DNA from: Psychrobacillus glaciei
GTDB taxonomy: Bacteria; Bacillota; Bacilli; Bacillales_A; Planococcaceae
Direction of reading: 5' to 3'
Assembly: GCF_008973485.1 (NCBI RefSeq)
Contig: NZ_CP031223.1
Location: 1,178,001-1,242,000, forward strand
DNA length: 64,000 nucleotides
In this document: one piece after another, positions 36,201-45,593 of the stretch
How positions within the stretch are numbered: the first letter of the stretch is position 1
Layout of the letters: every line of letters starts with the position of its first letter
Position numbers and translations under genes: made by a program
The notes under the pieces: model-generated
What the model saw: only the letters and a program-made list of their open reading frames with translations
What the model was told of the DNA's origin: nothing
Database searches by the model: none

Positions 36201-36213
36201 GGAGGAATTTAAG

Positions 36214-37593
36214 GTGAGTAGTCCCCATAAGCTTATACGATTTGTTCAAAAAGCTAGGCTTAAACTTGCCATAGAGCATTATATACGACTGCTTCAAGCG
36301 GCATTGTTTGTTGGCTTTTCTTCTGCAGCGGCTATTCTACTTATTTCTCGCTTATTTGTATTTCCATACTATATCCGAACTGCAGTAATTGTTGGAGTTA
36401 TTGTTTTAGTAGCAGTGTTTTTATATGCATTTTGGATAAGGCCTTCGAAGGAATATGCATTACAAAAGTTGGATTCCTTTTTTTCAGATAATATATTCGT
36501 AACTGCTCTATCTTTTCTTCCTGAAAAATCTGCGCTTGCAAAAGGGTTGCTAGAAAAGACCGAGCTAGAAAGTAAAGAAGCATTTAGGAAATTTAAACAA
36601 CGTGAAAAACATTATTTACAGCCTAAATTGATTTTAGGATGTGTACTTGCTTTTACTGTTGTACTTGTTTTGTCTGCATTTCCTGCAGCAACCCAATTAG
36701 AAGCGAAAGACATTGAAAAAGAACATCAAATTGTCGATGAAATGAAAAAAGAAATAGAACAGCAAGAAAAAAAGCAATTAGCAAAGTCTATAAAGAAAGA
36801 TTTGAAGGAATTAAAAGAAAAACTAAAAGAAGTAGATACGGCGGAAGAGGCATTACGTGAAGTAGTAAAAAAGCAAAAAGAATTGGCTTTAAAAGAACAG
36901 AAACTAGAAAAAAAGAAAGAACTTTCGGAACAAGAAGGTTCCACTGATTCCTCTTTAACAGCAGAGGAACAAAAAGAATTAGCTTCGTTAGAGGATGTAA
37001 ACAATACTTTAGCGAAGAGTGCCTCTTCTATTCAAACTGCACTAAGTAAAATGGGAAAATCATTCCCCTTTACTGCGAGCCAGATAGCTCAAGGAAATCC
37101 GATCTCAACTAATAATGATAAAAGCAATTCGGGAAAATCGGAGGCTGGAAAAGAAGAAGAAGCTGACTCTGGTGAAAGTAAAGGGAATGGTGAAAAAGGT
37201 CAGAGCCAAGGGAAAAGTCACGGTCAAGGTCAAGGCCAGAGCCAAGGGAAAGGTCAAGGTCAAGGCGAGGGACAAGGACAAGGACAAGGAGCAGGAACAG
37301 GAACAGGAACAGGAACAGGAACAGGATCTGGTGGTCGGGACTTGCTTTCCATTCCTTCAAGAATTGGAGGAACTGGTGAAACAACTGTAGATGGAGGGAA
37401 ACTTGGGGACGGAGAAGCAGCAAGTCAACAACCTGGAGAAGTACCAGTGACTCGTGGGTCGGCTAAGCCTTATGAAGAAGTAGTGAATGAATACTCGGAA
37501 TCGTATCTAAAAAGCTCTGAGAGAATGCAGTTACCAACTGATCTACAGCGGCTCGTTCAAAATTATTTTTCATCAGTCGAGAATAGGGAATAG
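36214..37593 (+). CDS. Membrane protein with coiled coil and Gly/Gln-rich linker
   Basis: 459 residues from GTG 36214 (AGGAGG upstream). Two N-terminal helices (about 29-73), then a third near 140-155, a strongly charged coiled coil (165-240, runs of KEL and EEQ), and a Gly/Gln/Ser-rich segment (about 305-370) ending in five Gly-Thr repeats written by five identical GGAACA hexamers (37294-37323). The C-terminus is EYSESYLKSSERMQLPTDLQ. The layout resembles DUF4175-type proteins often found next to MoxR genes. The flexible linker may let the C-terminus reach the vWA partners. Function unknown. Confidence 0.82.
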   Translation: MSSPHKLIRFVQKARLKLAIEHYIRLLQAALFVGFSSAAAILLISRLFVFPYYIRTAVIVGVIVLVAVFLYAFWIRPSKEYALQKLDSFFSDNIFVTALSFLPEKSALAKGLLEKTELESKEAFRKFKQREKHYLQPKLILGCVLAFTVVLVLSAFPAATQLEAKDIEKEHQIVDEMKKEIEQQEKKQLAKSIKKDLKELKEKLKEVDTAEEALREVVKKQKELALKEQKLEKKKELSEQEGSTDSSLTAEEQKELASLEDVNNTLAKSASSIQTALSKMGKSFPFTASQIAQGNPISTNNDKSNSGKSEAGKEEEADSGESKGNGEKGQSQGKSHGQGQGQSQGKGQGQGEGQGQGQGAGTGTGTGTGTGSGGRDLLSIPSRIGGTGETTVDGGKLGDGEAASQQPGEVPVTRGSAKPYEEVVNEYSESYLKSSERMQLPTDLQRLVQNYFSSVENRE

Positions 37594-37605
37594 TGGAGGG
37601 GACTT

Positions 37606-38598
37606 ATGACTTTTACAACAGAAGATTATGTCAAAATGAGTAAACGTTTAGAGGAAGTTCGAATAGAAATCGGACATTTTATCGTTGGTCAAAAAGAAGC
37701 AGTGGAGTTTTCGATCTATTGTGTTTTAGCAGACGGTCATGCGCTTCTAGAAGGGTTACCTGGCCTTGGTAAGACAATGCTTATTCGAACTATATCCGAG
37801 GTGCTTGATTTATCATTCTCCCGAATCCAGTTCACTCCGGATTTAATGCCATCCGATATTACTGGAACGAGTATGATTGAACGATTAGAAAATGGTAAAC
37901 AACAATTCACCTTTCAAAAAGGGCCAATATTTAGCCAAATGGTTTTAGCGGATGAAATAAACCGCGCAACTCCGAAAACACAAAGTGCATTATTAGAAGC
38001 AATGGGTGAAAAAACGGTTACCGTACTCGGCGAAACGAAGCAGATGGATAGACCATTCTTTGTACTTGCTACACAAAATCCAATTGAAATGGAAGGAACA
38101 TATCCATTACCAGAAGCACAAATGGACCGTTTCCTTTGTAAAATTCTTGTTTCTTATCCAACAAAAGCAGAAATGATGGAAATTACAAAGCGAACGACAG
38201 GTGGACAGTCTATTGTATTAAATAAAATAATGAATTCGGAAGAAATTGTGCATGCCCAGCAAATGGTAAAAGAAATATTAATCGCAGATGATATGTTGGA
38301 GTATGCTGTAGAAATTATTTCAGCTACGCACCCAGAAGCTTCCTCTATTCCAGAAATTGCACAATATGTTCAATATGGAAGTGGTCCTCGGGGCTTACTA
38401 AGCTTGATAAAACTTGCGAAAGCACGTGCTTTAGTTGCTGGACGCTATCATGTGTCGATTGCGGATATTAAGTCTGTTGCAAAACCTGTACTTAGACATC
38501 GTTTATTACTTAATTACGAAGGAGAAGCAGAGGGGAAAACAGCGGATGAAATGGTAGATTTAATTTTACAAACGATTAAACAAGGGCAAATCGTATGA
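37606..38598 (+). CDS. MoxR-family AAA+ ATPase (second set)
   Basis: 330 residues. Walker A EGLPGLGKTML, FTPDLMPSDITG, Walker B VLADEINRATPKTQSALLEAM, VLATQNPIEMEGTYPLPEAQ and RPVLRHRLL-type lid. It is the canonical MoxR pattern; E. coli YcbB/RavA relatives are more distant. It lies 12 bases after the coiled-coil gene and its stop overlaps the DUF58 start by 4 bases. It probably remodels the vWA proteins encoded at 39482 and 41223. Confidence 0.95.
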   Translation: MTFTTEDYVKMSKRLEEVRIEIGHFIVGQKEAVEFSIYCVLADGHALLEGLPGLGKTMLIRTISEVLDLSFSRIQFTPDLMPSDITGTSMIERLENGKQQFTFQKGPIFSQMVLADEINRATPKTQSALLEAMGEKTVTVLGETKQMDRPFFVLATQNPIEMEGTYPLPEAQMDRFLCKILVSYPTKAEMMEITKRTTGGQSIVLNKIMNSEEIVHAQQMVKEILIADDMLEYAVEIISATHPEASSIPEIAQYVQYGSGPRGLLSLIKLAKARALVAGRYHVSIADIKSVAKPVLRHRLLLNYEGEAEGKTADEMVDLILQTIKQGQIV

Positions 38599-39470
38599 GT
38601 ACAGATCCATTGGTACCGAAAGAGTGGATTGGAAAATTAAGTCGACTATCCATCTCTACCAAATCCAAGCTTCGCGGGCTGCATAAAGGCTCCCATCGTT
38701 CCCAACGCTTCGGAGCATCACTTGATTTTTCAGATTTTAGAGAGTACAGTCCTGGAGATGATGTACGCCAAATTGATTGGAATGTATATGCTCGAACAGA
38801 CAAGTATTTTATTAAACGATTTTTAGATGAACAAGAAATGCGAGTACATATCTTACTCGATTCTACAAAATCAATGGGTGAAAAATTGAAATGGACATTT
38901 TCTAAACAACTTGCTGTATCTCTTGGAATTCTCGTATTGCAACGAGATGACCGTTTATCTTTTTCGGCAGTTACTAATGAAAAGCCCCCTCCATTTAGAC
39001 GTAAGGGGGCCACTTACCTAAAGGCCTTTACCCAAACTATTTCTGATTTAAAAGAGCCTATCATGACACAATCATTTTCCAACAATGCAATTTCATTTTT
39101 ACCAAAAGATAGTACGGTACTATTTATCATAACGGACTGCTTAGAAAGCCTTGAGTCTTGGGAGAAACTGCTTCAAAAACTCCCTAGATTTGCAGGGGAT
39201 ATACGCATTTTACAAGTAATAACAACGGAAGAGCTAGCACCATCTTATACAGGTGATGTGCAATTACAAGATGTGGAAACTTCCCATTTATTGAATGTAT
39301 CAATGTCTTCCAAAGTAATTGAAACGTATGAACATGAAAGAAAATATCACCAACAAGGTCTTGAGTTATTATGTAGTAAGTTCGGAGTGAGACTACTACA
39401 AGTGAATGCAAACGACGGTATCTCTCACGTTCTATTTCATCAACTATTACGTGCAAACTGGGTGCAATGA
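38595..39470 (+). CDS. DUF58 vWA-like protein (second set)
   Basis: 291 residues, with the DUF58 core FREYSPGDDVRQIDWNVYAR and FLDEQEMRVHILLDSTKSM, where DSTKS is the metal-site (MIDAS) motif. It has no membrane helix, unlike the YeaD-type protein at 21098. ATGA overlap with the MoxR gene gives the start. In this class MoxR is thought to load or release the metal-dependent partner. The rest of the protein has the regular alternation of a vWA fold. Confidence 0.9.
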   Translation: MSTDPLVPKEWIGKLSRLSISTKSKLRGLHKGSHRSQRFGASLDFSDFREYSPGDDVRQIDWNVYARTDKYFIKRFLDEQEMRVHILLDSTKSMGEKLKWTFSKQLAVSLGILVLQRDDRLSFSAVTNEKPPPFRRKGATYLKAFTQTISDLKEPIMTQSFSNNAISFLPKDSTVLFIITDCLESLESWEKLLQKLPRFAGDIRILQVITTEELAPSYTGDVQLQDVETSHLLNVSMSSKVIETYEHERKYHQQGLELLCSKFGVRLLQVNANDGISHVLFHQLLRANWVQ

Positions 39471-39481
39471 GGTGAAACTAT

Positions 39482-41239
39482 TTGGGGTTTAATCAATTAC
39501 TATTTTTATGGACAGCCATTTTTCCAATAGCTGTATTGATTTACTATTTCTTTCGAAAAAAATATATAAAGCAACCTGTTTCTTCTACTCTTTTTTGGCA
39601 AGAAGTGATGAAGGAAACAAGGGCTTCACCTTATTTGCAACATTTGCAACGTAATATGTTATTTTATTTACAAATGCTTGCGATGATTTTACTTGTTTTG
39701 GCATTACTTCAACCGTATTGGAAAACGAAGGCACTCGCTGGAGAACAAATTGTGTTTATAGTTGATACTTCAGCGACGATGGAAGTGAAAACAAATGATT
39801 CAACACTTTTCGATCAACATAAAAAAGAAATGAAGCGATTTGTTGAACAGTTGTCAGGTAAACCGTTAACGATTATTACGACAGGAAATCAACCTGCAGT
39901 TATTATTCGACAAGAAACAGATCAAAACCAAATAAACAATGCGATTGATCAATTAGAAGTAAGTTATGAAGATGAAAACATGTCGAAGTCTTTAGATTTT
40001 GCTCAATCTTTTTTTCAAAATAAAGCTACATCCGTTTATATTTTTACGGATCATTTAGAACGTCACTCCTTGCCATTGAAATATAAAAATGTAAGTTGGA
40101 ATGTGGAAGGATTAACATCGGAAGTAACTAACATATCTATTAAGCGATTTGGAGCTACGAAAACGAACAATGGTATTTCTGCTTTAATTCAATTAGTCAA
40201 TCAATCCAATAAAGAACAGAATACAATACTCACAATTTCAAATGAACAGAAAGAATTAGTGAAAGAAAACGTAACGATTCCACCAAATGAAACGATTACT
40301 CGTTCATTTAATGAACTATTGGAATCATCCTTTTTAAGTGCCTCGATCGATATCAAAGATCAATATGCTTTAGACAATTCCATGACCGTAATTATGCAAG
40401 ATCAAATATCTAAAGTGTTTATCGATACCTCTATGCACTCACTTGTAAGGACTGCATTTCAATCGATGGATATAGAAGTAAGCAGCGTTCCTACTGAGCA
40501 AATAGGATTGTTACAGGAAGAAGGCATTATCGTTACAAATCAATTCGAATTGGTTGATCAATTAGGACGTCCTTCTTTATTTATCGGTAGAAATGATGCT
40601 TCAGCTAAGGAAGTAAACGGGGTTGTACAAACAACAGAGCATGCCTTATTTTCTTTTGCTAATTTTTCCGATATTTATGTAAGTACTGTTTACCCTCCAG
40701 TAGAAGGCTTTACAACAATCGCAACTGTGGGAGAAGAGCCGTTTATACAAGTTTCTCCTCGTGGAGATATTATAGTACTCTCAGATATTCAAATGACAGA
40801 TTGGCCGTTAAGCCCATCGTTTCCTCTTTTTATGTGGAGTGTGAAAGAACAGCTTTCTGCTGGAAATACGTATTTAGGTACTTTTTCACCAAATGAGCGA
40901 AAACCATTATCTCTTGGAAGTGCTACGAATGAATGGGATATTTATACGTCGGACGATTCCTATGAATATTCTATTGAAAATGGAGGAGCATTTATAGCAC
41001 CCAAAAAGCCTGGTTTATATGTACTTCGTTCGAAAGATGTAGAAAAAAACTTTGTCGTTGCTTTATCTCAAAAAGAAAAAGCAATTGTAAAGGGAACGAC
41101 TTATAGATTAGGTGGGCAACAAATAGAGTCGAAAGCAAATTTTAGTAAGCATTCGTTTGTTCCTTATCTATTAATAGTTTTGTTGTTCTTATTTGTAATG
41201 GAGTGGGAGGTGCAAAGACGACGTGGATTTACGAATTGA
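39482..41239 (+). CDS. BatA-like membrane vWA protein
   Basis: 585 residues from TTG 39482 with GAGGTG about 8 bases upstream. A BatA-type N-terminus: first helix (FLWTAIFPIAVLIYYFF), basic linker, second helix (FYLQMLAMILLVLALLQPYW), then a vWA domain with the metal-site motif DTSATM (about residue 98), and later an outer domain and a C-terminal helix (YLLIVLLFLFVMEWEV). BatA-like proteins are Bacteroides aerotolerance relatives that face outward or inward depending on the family. It overlaps the next gene by 17 bases. Confidence 0.88.
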   Translation: MGFNQLLFLWTAIFPIAVLIYYFFRKKYIKQPVSSTLFWQEVMKETRASPYLQHLQRNMLFYLQMLAMILLVLALLQPYWKTKALAGEQIVFIVDTSATMEVKTNDSTLFDQHKKEMKRFVEQLSGKPLTIITTGNQPAVIIRQETDQNQINNAIDQLEVSYEDENMSKSLDFAQSFFQNKATSVYIFTDHLERHSLPLKYKNVSWNVEGLTSEVTNISIKRFGATKTNNGISALIQLVNQSNKEQNTILTISNEQKELVKENVTIPPNETITRSFNELLESSFLSASIDIKDQYALDNSMTVIMQDQISKVFIDTSMHSLVRTAFQSMDIEVSSVPTEQIGLLQEEGIIVTNQFELVDQLGRPSLFIGRNDASAKEVNGVVQTTEHALFSFANFSDIYVSTVYPPVEGFTTIATVGEEPFIQVSPRGDIIVLSDIQMTDWPLSPSFPLFMWSVKEQLSAGNTYLGTFSPNERKPLSLGSATNEWDIYTSDDSYEYSIENGGAFIAPKKPGLYVLRSKDVEKNFVVALSQKEKAIVKGTTYRLGGQQIESKANFSKHSFVPYLLIVLLFLFVMEWEVQRRRGFTN

Positions 41240-43817
41240 CCAACCACTATGGCTTTTGTTATTTGTACCAATTCTTCTGTATTTTAGTTGGACATGGAAA
41301 AAAGATAAAAAGGTTTTTCGAAGAGAAGGAAAAGTAGTATTTTTTATTCGTATTGTTGCTGTTTTTTGTTTAGTTCTTGGATTAACGAATCCTTATCTTT
41401 TATTGCCAATTAAAGAAGAACAAGTCCTCTTTTTAGTGGATCGCTCTGCTTCTGTTCAAGGAACCGATCAACAAGTGGCAGAATGGATTGAAAAAAGCTT
41501 AACGTCAAGGAAAGACACACAACTAGTCGGAGTGTATACGTTTGCAGAAGACTTTCAAACCGAAGTAGCTTTAACAAAGGGAGAAGTAAATTTACCAGTT
41601 TTCACTCCAATGAGAGCTTCAGGCAATACAGACATAGCAAGAGCATTGCAACTCTCAACGGGGATTGTGGAGCCGAATAAGGCGACGAGGATCATCCTTT
41701 TTTCGGATGGATTAGAGACAAGTGGATCTGTTGCAGACGAGCTAATGAAAATTGCAGGTGGGAATATCACAATTGACGTCGTCCAATTGGAAAGAATTGC
41801 TTCCGAAGATGTTGCAATCACTTCATTCGAGACCCCTCCAGTTGCGTTTGAAGGGGAACAACAGCAGCTAAACGTTCAATTGGAATCTACCAACGATACA
41901 AAAGGTGAACTTCTTCTTTATCAAAATGATCAAATAATATCCCGTGAACACGTGTCGCTGGAAAAAGGTACAAATAGCTTTACATTTCGAAACTCCTCTA
42001 CTGGAGAAGGGTTATTAAAGTATGAAGTACAAATAATTGTCCCAGGTGACGAATTAATTGAAAATAATAAGTTAACGAGCGTAACAAATGTAGAAAGCTC
42101 ACCAAAAGTATTAGTAGTGACTCAAGATGGGAAGCATTCCAATATTCCGACGGTTATTGATCAAGCAGCAATTCAAACAGACGTCATTGACGCAACCGCA
42201 CTCCCATTTGATTTATCTAATTATTTAGCGTATGACGCGATTGTTTTTGATAATGTTCCTGGCCATGAAGTTGGTGAACAAAAAATGATGGTCATCGAAC
42301 AAGCGGTGAAAAATTTTGGCGTAGGATTTATGATGGTTGGAGGGGAAAATAGCTTTGGATTAGGAGGTTATTTTAAAACCCCTATTGAAAAGTTACTACC
42401 TGTTGAAATGGAGATTAAAGGAAAGCATCAGCTACCAACACTTGGTTTAGTAATAGTTATGGACCGTTCAGGAAGTATGAGCGGCTCTAAATTTGATTAT
42501 GCAAAAGAAGCGGCAGCACGTTCAGTTGAAATGCTTCGAGAAGGAGATACGCTTGGATTTATTGCATTTGATGATCGTCCATGGGAAATTATTGAGCCAG
42601 CGCCTCTTTCCAATAAAGAAGAAGCATTGGATACTATATTATCAGTTGGTGTTGGAGGAGGAACGGAAATTTATCCCGGGCTTGCACTTGCATATGAGCG
42701 CTTAGCACCATTAAAGCTTCAGCGGAAGCATGTGATTTTATTGACGGATGGGCAGTCTTATAAAAATAGTGATTACCAAACATTAATAGAAGAAGGTGCT
42801 AAAGACAATATAACAATTTCAACTGTGGCAGTAGGTCAAGATGCGGATCGAGCACTACTGGAAAGCTTGGCGGAGATGGGAGCGGGGACCTTTTATGATG
42901 TCGCGGATGAATCAACTATTCCTGCTATTATGGCTACGGAGACTGCGATGATATCTCGCACATATATTGAAGATAATCCTTTCTATCCCATTATTTATGG
43001 TGATCCAACATGGACTAGCTTATTTGCTGAAGGGGTTCCACAGATGAATGCTTATATTGCAACAACTCCAAAACAAATGGCATCTGTAATAGCAGAAAGT
43101 GAGAAAGAAGATCCGGTACTCGCCGAATGGATGTATGGATTAGGAAGAACCATTGCTTTTACTTCAGATTCTACAGGGGAGTGGAGTGGTGACTTCGCAA
43201 GATGGAAAAATTGGGGCGATTTTTGGAACACGGCAGTTTCAAGACTTTTACCTGCGTATAGTGAAGTTCCTTTTACAATTCAAAAAGCTAACGACGGCAG
43301 TTATACAGTAATAGATCCTTCCGGAAAATCATCATTTATTGAAGTAGCAGCTGTGAATGAAAAAGGAGTAGAGTTACCTGTTACTTCCGAGCCGATTGCG
43401 CCTGGAAAATCCCGAGTGACGGTTGAAAGTGAACCGGGCTTAGTATTCTTCCGAGTTTCAAATGAACAAGATGCAGTGTATCAAGCTGGGATGTCGATTC
43501 CGTATAGTGAAGAGTATAAGTTGCAAAAGCCGAATACGGGTAAGTTAGAGTTGATTGCTAGTCGGACAGGTGGAAAAATGCTTAAAGATGCTTCGGAGGC
43601 ATTCCGTCCAATTCATCTAGTAAGCTCCGAAAAGCAACCAATACAGCAAAAACTCATTTTAACTGCAATACTATTGTTTTTTATTGATATCACCATTAGA
43701 AGATTTGGTTTTAGACGACTACTTGCACCTTTGTATAGAACGAAGAAGGAATCGTTAGAAACTGTAACCGCAACAAGCAATGTTGAAAAGCTTGTTAAAG
43801 AGAAAAAGAAACGATAA
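41223..43817 (+). CDS. Membrane protein with two vWA domains and a GATase-like domain
   Basis: 864 residues from GTG 41223, with GGGAGGTG inside the upstream gene. Two helices at the N-terminus (10-25, 45-62), a first vWA domain with DRSASVQG (about residue 75), an outer domain, a GATase-like part (AIVFDNVPGHEVGE, GFMMVGGENSFGLGG), a second vWA domain with a complete metal site DRSGSMSG and LLTDGQS, a beta-rich end, and a C-terminal helix. It is the last gene of the eight-gene operon and is followed by a terminator. Having both a vWA pair and the GATase-like fold in one chain is seen in some Bacilli and Planctomycetes clusters; function unknown. Confidence 0.88.
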   Translation: MDLRIDQPLWLLLFVPILLYFSWTWKKDKKVFRREGKVVFFIRIVAVFCLVLGLTNPYLLLPIKEEQVLFLVDRSASVQGTDQQVAEWIEKSLTSRKDTQLVGVYTFAEDFQTEVALTKGEVNLPVFTPMRASGNTDIARALQLSTGIVEPNKATRIILFSDGLETSGSVADELMKIAGGNITIDVVQLERIASEDVAITSFETPPVAFEGEQQQLNVQLESTNDTKGELLLYQNDQIISREHVSLEKGTNSFTFRNSSTGEGLLKYEVQIIVPGDELIENNKLTSVTNVESSPKVLVVTQDGKHSNIPTVIDQAAIQTDVIDATALPFDLSNYLAYDAIVFDNVPGHEVGEQKMMVIEQAVKNFGVGFMMVGGENSFGLGGYFKTPIEKLLPVEMEIKGKHQLPTLGLVIVMDRSGSMSGSKFDYAKEAAARSVEMLREGDTLGFIAFDDRPWEIIEPAPLSNKEEALDTILSVGVGGGTEIYPGLALAYERLAPLKLQRKHVILLTDGQSYKNSDYQTLIEEGAKDNITISTVAVGQDADRALLESLAEMGAGTFYDVADESTIPAIMATETAMISRTYIEDNPFYPIIYGDPTWTSLFAEGVPQMNAYIATTPKQMASVIAESEKEDPVLAEWMYGLGRTIAFTSDSTGEWSGDFARWKNWGDFWNTAVSRLLPAYSEVPFTIQKANDGSYTVIDPSGKSSFIEVAAVNEKGVELPVTSEPIAPGKSRVTVESEPGLVFFRVSNEQDAVYQAGMSIPYSEEYKLQKPNTGKLELIASRTGGKMLKDASEAFRPIHLVSSEKQPIQQKLILTAILLFFIDITIRRFGFRRLLAPLYRTKKESLETVTATSNVEKLVKEKKKR

Positions 43818-43855
43818 AAAAAACTGGTAGTGAAATTTTTTCACTACCAGTTTTC
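43818..43855 (+). terminator. Terminator of the eight-gene operon
   Basis: AAACTGGTAGTGAAA and TTTCACTACCAGTTT form a perfect 15-pair stem; an A run precedes it and TTCT follows. Confidence 0.88.
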
Positions 43856-43902
43856 TAAATGAACAAGAAGATTTGTAAACTGTGTATGTTTGAAATGTTA
43901 AT

Positions 43903-44056
43903 TCATATTGTTTTTAGTTGCGCTAACTTATTTTGGAGATCATTTATAGCTTCATTCCACATGCTATTTTTTCAGTTCATTCCAATTAGTAATTAGTCTC
44001 GGGTCTAGTGCAATTGGTCTCGAAGTGCCATAAAGTGTAAATAAATCACCTGGTTA
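43903..44056 (-). pseudogene. Remnant 3' end of an unidentified gene
   Basis: On the minus strand from 44056 the frame reads PGDLFTLYGTSRPIALDPRL and on to WNELKK, then stops at 43964; the next frame carries on with SMWNEAINDLQNKLAQLKTI and stops at 43903. The residue choice looks like real protein rather than repeat DNA, so this is probably the end of a gene cut off by R2 copy 6 and broken by one frameshift. I do not recognise the family. Confidence 0.4.
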
Positions 44057-44099
44057 TGCAGCTCTTGGATTCTAAAAAGCGATTTCTAATTAGTTAGAT

Positions 44100-44308
44100 T
44101 TGCATTAAAAGAAATAGATAGCATCTAATCTCTCATTAACCAAATCAAATGCAACGTGTCTCAACAAATTTCAAGAGGGTGACGGACAAACATCCACCAC
44201 AAGATCCTCCTAAAAGTCTTCGTTAATAGTGTAGCTAATGTTTCGTCCAAAGCACTCTGAAAATAGTAAGGACCGGATGTACTTAGAATGCTTGCACTTT
44301 TCTAATGT
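44100..44308. repeat. R2 repeat, copy 6 (short)
   Basis: Only the right part of R2: AAAGAAATAGATAGCATC, then a jump to TCTCATTAACCAAATC (the small hairpin is missing), GGGTGACGGACAAACATCC, no long hairpin, TTAATAGTGTAGCTAATG and TTAGAATGCTTGCACTTTTC. It ends at the stop codon of the minus-strand MFS gene. Confidence 0.65.
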
Positions 44309-44309
44309 G

Positions 44310-45491
44310 TTAAATTACCGGCCTTTTCTTCTTTATCCAAACAATTGTTACACACCAAGCACATAGCAAAATAACCGAACCAACCATAAACGGAAGGTTG
44401 ATGTTAATATCGAAAAACATTCCAGCAAGTGCTGGGCCGATCATATTACCCAAACTCATATAAGCATTATTCATACCTGCAGCAAACCCCTGTTCATCTC
44501 CTGCTAACTTAGAAACAATGGTATTAACTGAAGGTCGGATAAGGGTAGTCGCAGTCGAAAAGGTAGCCGCTACGACTAATACAAGCCAGAAACCATTCAC
44601 TAGAAAGAATAGTAAGAGTGCTAGAGCAGCTACAAATAAGTTCACTAAAATAACATTTAACTCACCAAAACGTTTAAATAACTTACCTATAACCATCGAT
44701 TGGACAATAACTCCGATAAATCCTCCAACTGTTAAAACAATCGCAATATCTTGAGGTGTGTAGTTATATTTATGATCCACATACAAAGAAAATGTTGTTT
44801 GGAAATTGGCTATACCAAATGAGAAAACAAAGATGATGATCAACATGATAAAATAAGGTGTTTTAACAGATTTTTTCAATTGAACTAATATATTATCACG
44901 TTTTTTCTTGTCATGGGAAATTGCTAAAACTGCATTTTTTATATCTGGTAAAATGAAAAAAGAGATAATTGCAGAAAGGATCGCAACTAAAGAAGCCATA
45001 TAAAATGGGAAAGTTAAACTAACTTTCGCCAAAAATCCACCTAAAGCAGGTCCAATCATAAATCCAAGGGACATCGAGGCACCTATTAAGCCCATACCCC
45101 TTCCACGAGTTTCAATCGTTGTAAGGTCCGCAACAAATGCCATCGTTGCCGGAATCAAAAAAGCTCCCCCAATACCGCTTATAAAACGTGCAACATAAAG
45201 CATCCATTCATGAGTAGCGAGCCCAAACCACAATTGCGCGGCGGAAAAAATCACTAATCCCATTATAATAAGTTTTTTACGGCCAAACGAATCCGATAAA
45301 TCTCCGGCTAAAGGTGAAAATAAAAATTGTCCTAAAGCGAAGGAAGCAATAATAAAACCTAGTGCTTGACCTGCTACACCGAACGTTTGTAAATATTGAG
45401 GCATGACCGGAATAACTAAGCCGATTCCAGCTGTTGCAATAAACATATTGAACATTAATATGTAAAGGGCAAATTGATTTGAATTCTTCAC
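44310..45491 (-). CDS. MFS drug efflux protein (NorA/Bmr-like)
   Basis: 393 residues, twelve hydrophobic helices. Motif A reads GDLSDSFGRKKLIIMG, motif C of drug:H+ antiporters reads GFMIGPALGGFLA, and the N-terminus is MFIATAGIGLVIPVMPQYL, the type seen in NorA, Bmr and Blt. It probably exports hydrophobic cations or quinolones; substrate inferred from the family. GTG start with AGGAAAT upstream. It lies alone between R2 copy 6 and element B. Confidence 0.9.
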   Translation of the reverse strand: MKNSNQFALYILMFNMFIATAGIGLVIPVMPQYLQTFGVAGQALGFIIASFALGQFLFSPLAGDLSDSFGRKKLIIMGLVIFSAAQLWFGLATHEWMLYVARFISGIGGAFLIPATMAFVADLTTIETRGRGMGLIGASMSLGFMIGPALGGFLAKVSLTFPFYMASLVAILSAIISFFILPDIKNAVLAISHDKKKRDNILVQLKKSVKTPYFIMLIIIFVFSFGIANFQTTFSLYVDHKYNYTPQDIAIVLTVGGFIGVIVQSMVIGKLFKRFGELNVILVNLFVAALALLLFFLVNGFWLVLVVAATFSTATTLIRPSVNTIVSKLAGDEQGFAAGMNNAYMSLGNMIGPALAGMFFDININLPFMVGSVILLCAWCVTIVWIKKKRPVI

Positions 45492-45593
45492 CGTATATTT
45501 CCTACTTTCTCATTTATACATATAAGCGTCTATCGATTCTAACATATACTCCAAAAAATAAAAACTTTCGCGTCACGAAAAATAATAAATTAC

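Noticed and set aside
37105-37423. Three long frames opposite or beside the Gly/Gln-rich linker
   Set aside because: Low-complexity DNA keeps other frames open; they are shadows of the gene at 36214.
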